From Podila epigama (lineage: Eukaryota; Mortierellomycota; Mortierellomycetes; Mortierellales; Mortierellaceae), in NCBI GenBank assembly GCA_015679605.1, contig JAAAVE010000884.1, positions 1 through 12,463 on the forward strand: DNA of 12,463 bases, written 5' to 3'. Of the stretch, positions 8,726-12,463 are shown piece by piece (positions within the stretch are counted from its first letter, which is position 1; the number at the start of each line of letters is the position of its first letter). The notes beneath the pieces are model-generated. The model was not told where the DNA came from and made no database searches. It saw nothing but the letters and a program-made list of their open reading frames with translations. Both the position numbers and the translations under genes were made by a program.

Positions 8726-10954
8726 GTAGAACCCGAGTTTGAAAAGGCAGCCAAGATCCTAGAGCCCGAGGGTGTTCCAATGGCCAGAGTCAACTGCGAG
8801 ACGCATTCCGAGTTCTGCAAGGACCATGCTGTCCGAGCCTACCCAACACTCAAGGTTTACAAGTAAGTGTCCATGGTTTTGAAGCAACATTATGACATCT
8901 TCGCACAGACCAAAAAAAAAAATAGAACATTGTCAATTACTCGGGTGTATTTTTGTGCAACCCACATTCACAAAACATAACTTTCCCCCTTGTTCATTGT
9001 TCTCACACCCTATCTTTGATTTTTTTGTACTATCGTCAGGAAAGGAAAGGTCGTCGATTACACCAGCTCGCGAAAGGCGGATGACTTGGTTGCATACATG
9101 AGAAAGCATGTCGGTCCCGCAGTACAGCAACTCAAACCAGAGGAGCTCAAGGCTTTCTCAGAGTCAGGCCGTGTCGTTATCGTCGGTGTCTTGCCTGAAG
9201 GACCTGACCGTGAGGCTCTTGCCGAGACTTTGGAGAAGGCTGGCGAATACTTCCGTGACGACTTTGCCTTTGGCGCAGTCGAATCCGCGCCCGACGTCAA
9301 GGGAAGCGGTGTCGTTTTGTACAAAAAGTTTGACGAAGGCAAGAACGTCCTCGAAGGCACCTTCAACGACCATACGCTCATTTCCTTCATCCGTGCACAC
9401 TACACCCCCACCATCGACGAGATGGGGCCAAAGAATTACAAACACTATCTCGAATCAACAATCCCCCTGGGTTACCTCTTCTTTGGCAGTGAAGAGGACC
9501 AAGTCAAGTACGGCAAGGACCTCGAGGCCCTGGCCAAAGAGCTCAAGGGCGAGATGAACTTTGTCTATGTCGACGGTAACAAGTATGGCGCCCACGCCGA
9601 CAATGTCGGCCTCGAGAAGAAGTGGCCCGCCTTCTCTATCCAAGACGTCGTCACTGCCGCAAAGTTCCCCTTGGACCAAAACGAGGAGCTGACTTTTGAG
9701 CGCATCAAGGCCCATGTCGAGGCGGTCCGTGAGGGCCAGCTTCCTTTCCAACTCAAATCCGAGTCCATTCCCGAGTCCAACGACGGTCCTGTTACCGTTG
9801 TGGTTGCCCACAGCTACAAGGACATTGTCGAAGACGAGACCAAGGATGTTTTGATTGAGTTCTATGCTCCTTGGTGCGGTTTCTGCAAACAGCTTGCTCC
9901 CATCTATGACGAGATTGGTAGCCTCTACAAGGGCTCCGACATTGTCATTGCCAAGATTGATGCCACCGCCAACGACCTCCCACCCTCAGTCCCATTCCAT
10001 GTTGATGGCTACCCGACCATCAAGTTCCGCAAGGCTGGATCCAAGGACTATATTGACTACAAGGGAGAGCGCTCCAAGGAAGGATTTGTCAGCTTCTTGG
10101 CCAAGAATGCAGCCAACAAGGTCGACGTCGGTGTTGAGATCAAACTCAAGTCTGAAGCCATTCCTGAATCCAACGATGGCCCTGTAACAGTTGTGGTAGC
10201 CAACAGCTATAAGGACATTGTTGAAGACGAGACCAAGGATGTCTTGGTTGAGTTCTATGCTCCTTGGTGCGGTTTCTGCAAAATGCTTGCTCCCATCTAT
10301 GAAGAGGTCGGCAGTCTCTACAAAGGTTCGGATATTATCATTGCCAAGTTTGATGCCACTGCCAATGAGCTCCCACACACACTTCCTTTCCAGGTTGATG
10401 GTTACCCAACGATCAAGTTCCGTAAGGCTGGATCCAAAGAGTACATCGATTACAAGGGCGAGCGCTCCAAGGAAGGATTTGTCACCTTTTTGGCCAAGCA
10501 TGCGGCTAACAAGGTCGATGTTGGTGTTGAAATCAAACTCAAGTCTGATGCCGTCCCCGAGAGCAATGATGGCCCCGTCACTGTCGTTGTCGCCAACAGC
10601 TACAAGGACATTGTCGAGGATGAGTCCAAGGATGTCTTGATCGAGTTCTATGCACCCTGGTGTGGCTTCTGCAAGAGACTTGCACCCATCTTTGACGAGG
10701 TCGGTAGCCTCTATAAGGGTTCCAACATTGTCGTGGCCAAGTTTGATGCCACTGCCAACGAGCTCCCTCTTTCCTTGCCCTTCCAGGTCGATGGTTACCC
10801 AACCATCAAGTTCCGCAAGGCTGGAACCAAAGAGTACATTGATTACAACGGCGAGCGTTCCAAAGATGCCTTTGTCAGCTTCCTGGCCAAGAATGCCGTC
10901 AATAAGGTGGATGTCAATTCCACCACTGGCGAGCCAGCACACGATGAGCTTTAA
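8392..10954 (+). CDS. Protein disulfide isomerase with three tandem a' domains (a-b-b'-a'-a'-a'), HDEL
   Basis: Exons 8392-8572, 8730-8862 and 9040-10954; introns of 157 and 177 bp are GT-AG, phases fit, and the product is 742 aa. Residues 1-24 are a signal peptide. A thioredoxin a domain follows with CGHC at 54-57 and cis-Pro motif AYPT, then two non-catalytic folds, b (about 122-222) and b' (about 225-340). Three 131-residue repeats then begin at 343, 474 and 605, each with APWCGFCK (CGFC at 384, 515 and 646) and a GYPT cis-Pro. The C-terminus is HDEL, the ER retrieval signal. It should form, break and rearrange disulfides in secreted proteins in the ER lumen. Classical PDI is about 500 aa with one a' domain, so the extra length is exactly the two added repeats. 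The first a domain has SWCGHCS and Asn where the buried Glu normally sits. The long acidic tail common in PDIs is absent. Confidence 0.9.
8686..8729 (+). repeat. A12 plus (TCA)9 microsatellite abutting the intron 1 splice acceptor
   Basis: Twelve A residues and nine TCA triplets run to four bases before the AG at 8728-8729 that ends intron 1. The acceptor is fixed by homology: exon 2 must begin so that CSNL is followed by EPEFEKAAKIL. The usual pyrimidine tract is therefore replaced by this repeat. Translated without splicing it would give poly-Ser and a stop at 8740-8742. Confidence 0.8.
9752..10144 (+). repeat. a' repeat unit 1 (393 bp, residues 343-473)
   Basis: The first of three head-to-tail in-frame units. 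It starts with LKSESIPESNDGP, holds the CGFC active site followed by KQLAP, and ends with GVEIK. By hand alignment it differs from unit 2 at about 16 of 131 residues. Confidence 0.9.
10145..10537 (+). repeat. a' repeat unit 2 (393 bp, residues 474-604)
   Basis: The second unit, exactly 393 bp after the first, with CGFCKMLAP. It also ends with GVEIK and differs from unit 3 at about 19 of the roughly 125 alignable residues. Confidence 0.9.
10538..10954 (+). repeat. a' repeat unit 3 with C-terminal HDEL tail (residues 605-742)
   Basis: The third unit, with CGFCKRLAP. It follows the repeat up to NKVDV, then diverges into a 12-residue tail ending HDEL. Synonymous differences between units are frequent, so the triplication is not a very recent or assembly-made copy. 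Confidence 0.9.
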
Positions 10955-11002
10955 AAAGGAAGAGTGCTTTACAAGGAAGCACAAAAAATATAGCCAAGAA
11001 TA

Positions 11003-11024
11003 ACACACACACACACACACACAC
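11003..11024. repeat. (AC)11 microsatellite in the disulfide isomerase 3' UTR
   Basis: Eleven AC dinucleotides followed by an A run, about 50 bp after the stop codon and before the poly(A) signal, so probably transcribed. Confidence 0.85.
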
Positions 11025-11051
11025 AAAAAAAAAAGAACGACCATAGTGTAC

Positions 11052-11057
11052 AATAAA
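11052..11057 (+). terminator. Poly(A) signal of the disulfide isomerase gene
   Basis: AATAAA about 98 bp past the stop codon, the first such hexamer downstream on this strand. Confidence 0.5.
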
Positions 11058-11576
11058 AACCATGCACATTTTTCCACAGATAAACCTCTCAACTCGATAT
11101 CCTGCATTTTAAACGACATTTTGAAAAAAAAAATAGTCGTAACCACCCACCTAGACAAAGCGCGCCTTTCTTCACCGCGATATTACACCAAAACAGCCCC
11201 CAAAGATGGTCAAGGATAGCCCACAAAATTATCACAACAGTCTCTCAAATCCTGGCAGCATTTTTCCCCGCCTACCTCAGCTTTCATGGAACTGCTACCA
11301 ATCCGGCGCCTCCTGGCCCCCCCGGTGCAATTATTTCTCGAAGCCCCAATCGAATGTGTGGATACAGAATCGCTTCAAACTGACAAGACCCCACCAGCGC
11401 CTTTCATAAATCGATCATGATCCCATCCTGCAACATCTCACCTCACCAACTTGTCGCAGCCCACATCTGCTAACTTACTCTACTACTCTGCCAAAACAAA
11501 AGTAGAAAAAAAAAAAAAGAAAAAAAAAAAAAGAATAATATTTGCGTGGCCTAATAACCATTCTTGTTTCTATACT

Positions 11577-12351
11577 CTATTTGATCGCCTCTGCATTAAC
11601 CTCAGATCTCTTCTTGAGGCCAAAGTCATGCACGAGTCCCAAGTACCACTTGACAGTCCAGTCACGTTTCGTATGGTCGACTTGTGGTCCACCAATGACG
11701 TCCAACAGACATTTGAGGAGCGCTTGACGACCCACCGGTGTCTCCTTGACCAGTATCTCTCGGATATTACGTCCAAGTGTTTCAACAAAGACCAAGTTCA
11801 GACTCGAAAGCTGATCAAAAAGGGCCAGCAGCAACTGTCCACGCTCCTTTTGCAATTCCAGCAGCACCTTGGACGGTTCACTCTCAGCTTTGTTGGAACT
11901 CCAGGATGGTAGCGATGTAGTAAAAGAGGAAGTGCCCAATGACGGGATATGGGTCGGTGATTCCTGAGGTGTCAAATCCTGGGAGACCTCACTCGCTACC
12001 TCCACAAGCGCCTCCTCAGCGCGCGCCATCTCAACCACTGGTTTGTCAACAGGCGTGTTCAATTGGACTAGGGTTGCCTCAATCTCTTGATCATACTGCG
12101 AAATCCTCTGTTGCATCCTCTCAACACACAACCAGGCCAATGCATCCTCTGTCTCGGACAAGGACCGAACCATGGTCGTAAATGCTGCTCGCAGCTGGTC
12201 AATGTTAATCTCCTTAGGGAAATGAGCCAACAGCAGGTTGGAGTAGAACGGCCCCACATTCTTGGCGATCCGCTTGCTGGTCAAGAATACAGACATCACA
12301 ACAGAGTGAGCAGACTCGAATAAGTCTTTCTGGTCATTCTTGAGTAGGTAT
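11577..12351 (-). CDS. C-terminal exon of a possible peroxin (Pex8-like), partial
   Basis: The last exon of a gene whose 5' part lies beyond the right edge. The minus strand reads TTTTATAG at 12359-12352, a good acceptor, so the exon starts at 12351 with the third base of a codon and runs 257 residues to TAG at 11577. A run-on ORF to 12395 only reads into the intron. The opening part (LLKNDQKDLFESAHSVVMSV, then PFYSNLL, FPKEINIDQLRAAFTTMV) is helical and resembles, from memory, the FESAHS region of fungal Pex8-like peroxisome import factors. A serine/proline-rich linker follows at about 130-170 residues into the exon, then a second conserved-looking helical block ending in KRDWTVKWYLGLVHDFGLKK. 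The C-terminus AIK is not a PTS1 signal, which known yeast Pex8 proteins carry, so the identification is weak. Confidence 0.6.
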
Positions 12352-12407
12352 CTATAAAACAAGTAAAGTAGAAGATTCAAATCAATACAGTGCAATGTAA
12401 TGTAATG

Positions 12408-12463
<56 letters not shown>
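12352..12463 (-). other. Partial intron upstream of the rightmost exon
   Basis: Sequence from the splice acceptor (12353-12352) to the window edge; the donor lies outside the window. In sense orientation it starts in a long CT repeat and includes a CTTCTACTTTACTTG stretch before the acceptor that can supply branch site and pyrimidine tract. Confidence 0.6.
12411..12463. repeat. (GA)n microsatellite at the right edge
   Basis: At least 26 perfect GA units that run to the last base of the window, so the true length is unknown. It lies within the intron of the rightmost gene. Confidence 0.95.

Larger units (their letters stand above)
10955..11576. other. Convergent 3' intergenic region
   Basis: About 620 bp between the stop codons of the disulfide isomerase and the rightmost gene. 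It contains an (AC)11 repeat at 11003-11024, a + strand poly(A) signal and an interrupted A run at 11504-11533. I see no gene here. Confidence 0.55.

Noticed and set aside
8392-8742. Stand-alone 116-aa protein or truncated PDI pseudogene
   Set aside because: The apparent early stop is inside a GT-AG intron; splicing 8573-8729 restores an unbroken thioredoxin domain.
8552-8866. Poly-histidine protein in the + strand
   Set aside because: The His run is the TCA repeat of intron 1 read in another frame; only the part after 8730 is real exon.
9986-11158. 390-residue minus-strand ORF opposite the disulfide isomerase
   Set aside because: It is a shadow of the tandem repeats and their codon bias; the sense strand has clear PDI domains, splice sites and HDEL.

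Overview
The window looks like nuclear DNA of an early-diverging filamentous fungus. Genes are interrupted by short GT-AG introns (about 99-177 bp), intergenic DNA is full of homopolymer and dinucleotide/trinucleotide runs, an ER chaperone ends in HDEL, and there is a Dal5-type permease and a tiny secreted cysteine-rich peptide. A Mucoromycota/Mortierellaceae-like source is my guess from general style, not something the sequence proves. I see no rRNA, tRNA, CRISPR array or intact mobile element.

Layout from left to right: (1) 1-730 has unassigned minus-strand coding-like patches, the clearest a 58-residue basic ORF at 128-304. (2) 851-1084 (-) encodes a 77-aa secreted peptide with nine cysteines, with its own TATA box and poly(A) signal. 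(3) 1237-1752, upstream of that peptide and downstream of the next gene, holds a degenerate repeat array made of two alternating short motifs. (4) 1787-4857 (-) is an eight-exon gene for a 735-aa major facilitator transporter of the allantoate/vitamin permease (Dal5-like, anion:cation symporter) family; I reconstructed its splicing and all phases agree. (5) 4858-6030 is non-coding, strongly purine-rich on the + strand near the transporter. (6) 6031-7305 (-) is an uninterrupted 424-aa protein with a likely mitochondrial presequence, a 22-serine run, one PPR-like helical pair and two predicted membrane segments. (7) 7306-8391 is a divergent intergenic/promoter region. (8) 8392-10954 (+) is a three-exon gene for a 742-aa protein disulfide isomerase whose C-terminal catalytic a' domain is present three times in perfect 393-bp register. 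(9) 10955-11576 is the convergent 3' region. (10) 11577-12351 (-) is the last visible exon of a gene running off the right edge, tentatively a Pex8-like peroxin.

The most striking item is the a-b-b'-a'-a'-a' disulfide isomerase: four thioredoxin active sites, three of them CGFC, and a first domain that has lost the usual buried glutamate. The genes do not form an obvious pathway or cluster. The peptide, the disulfide isomerase and possibly the permease use the secretory route, but that link is only contextual.
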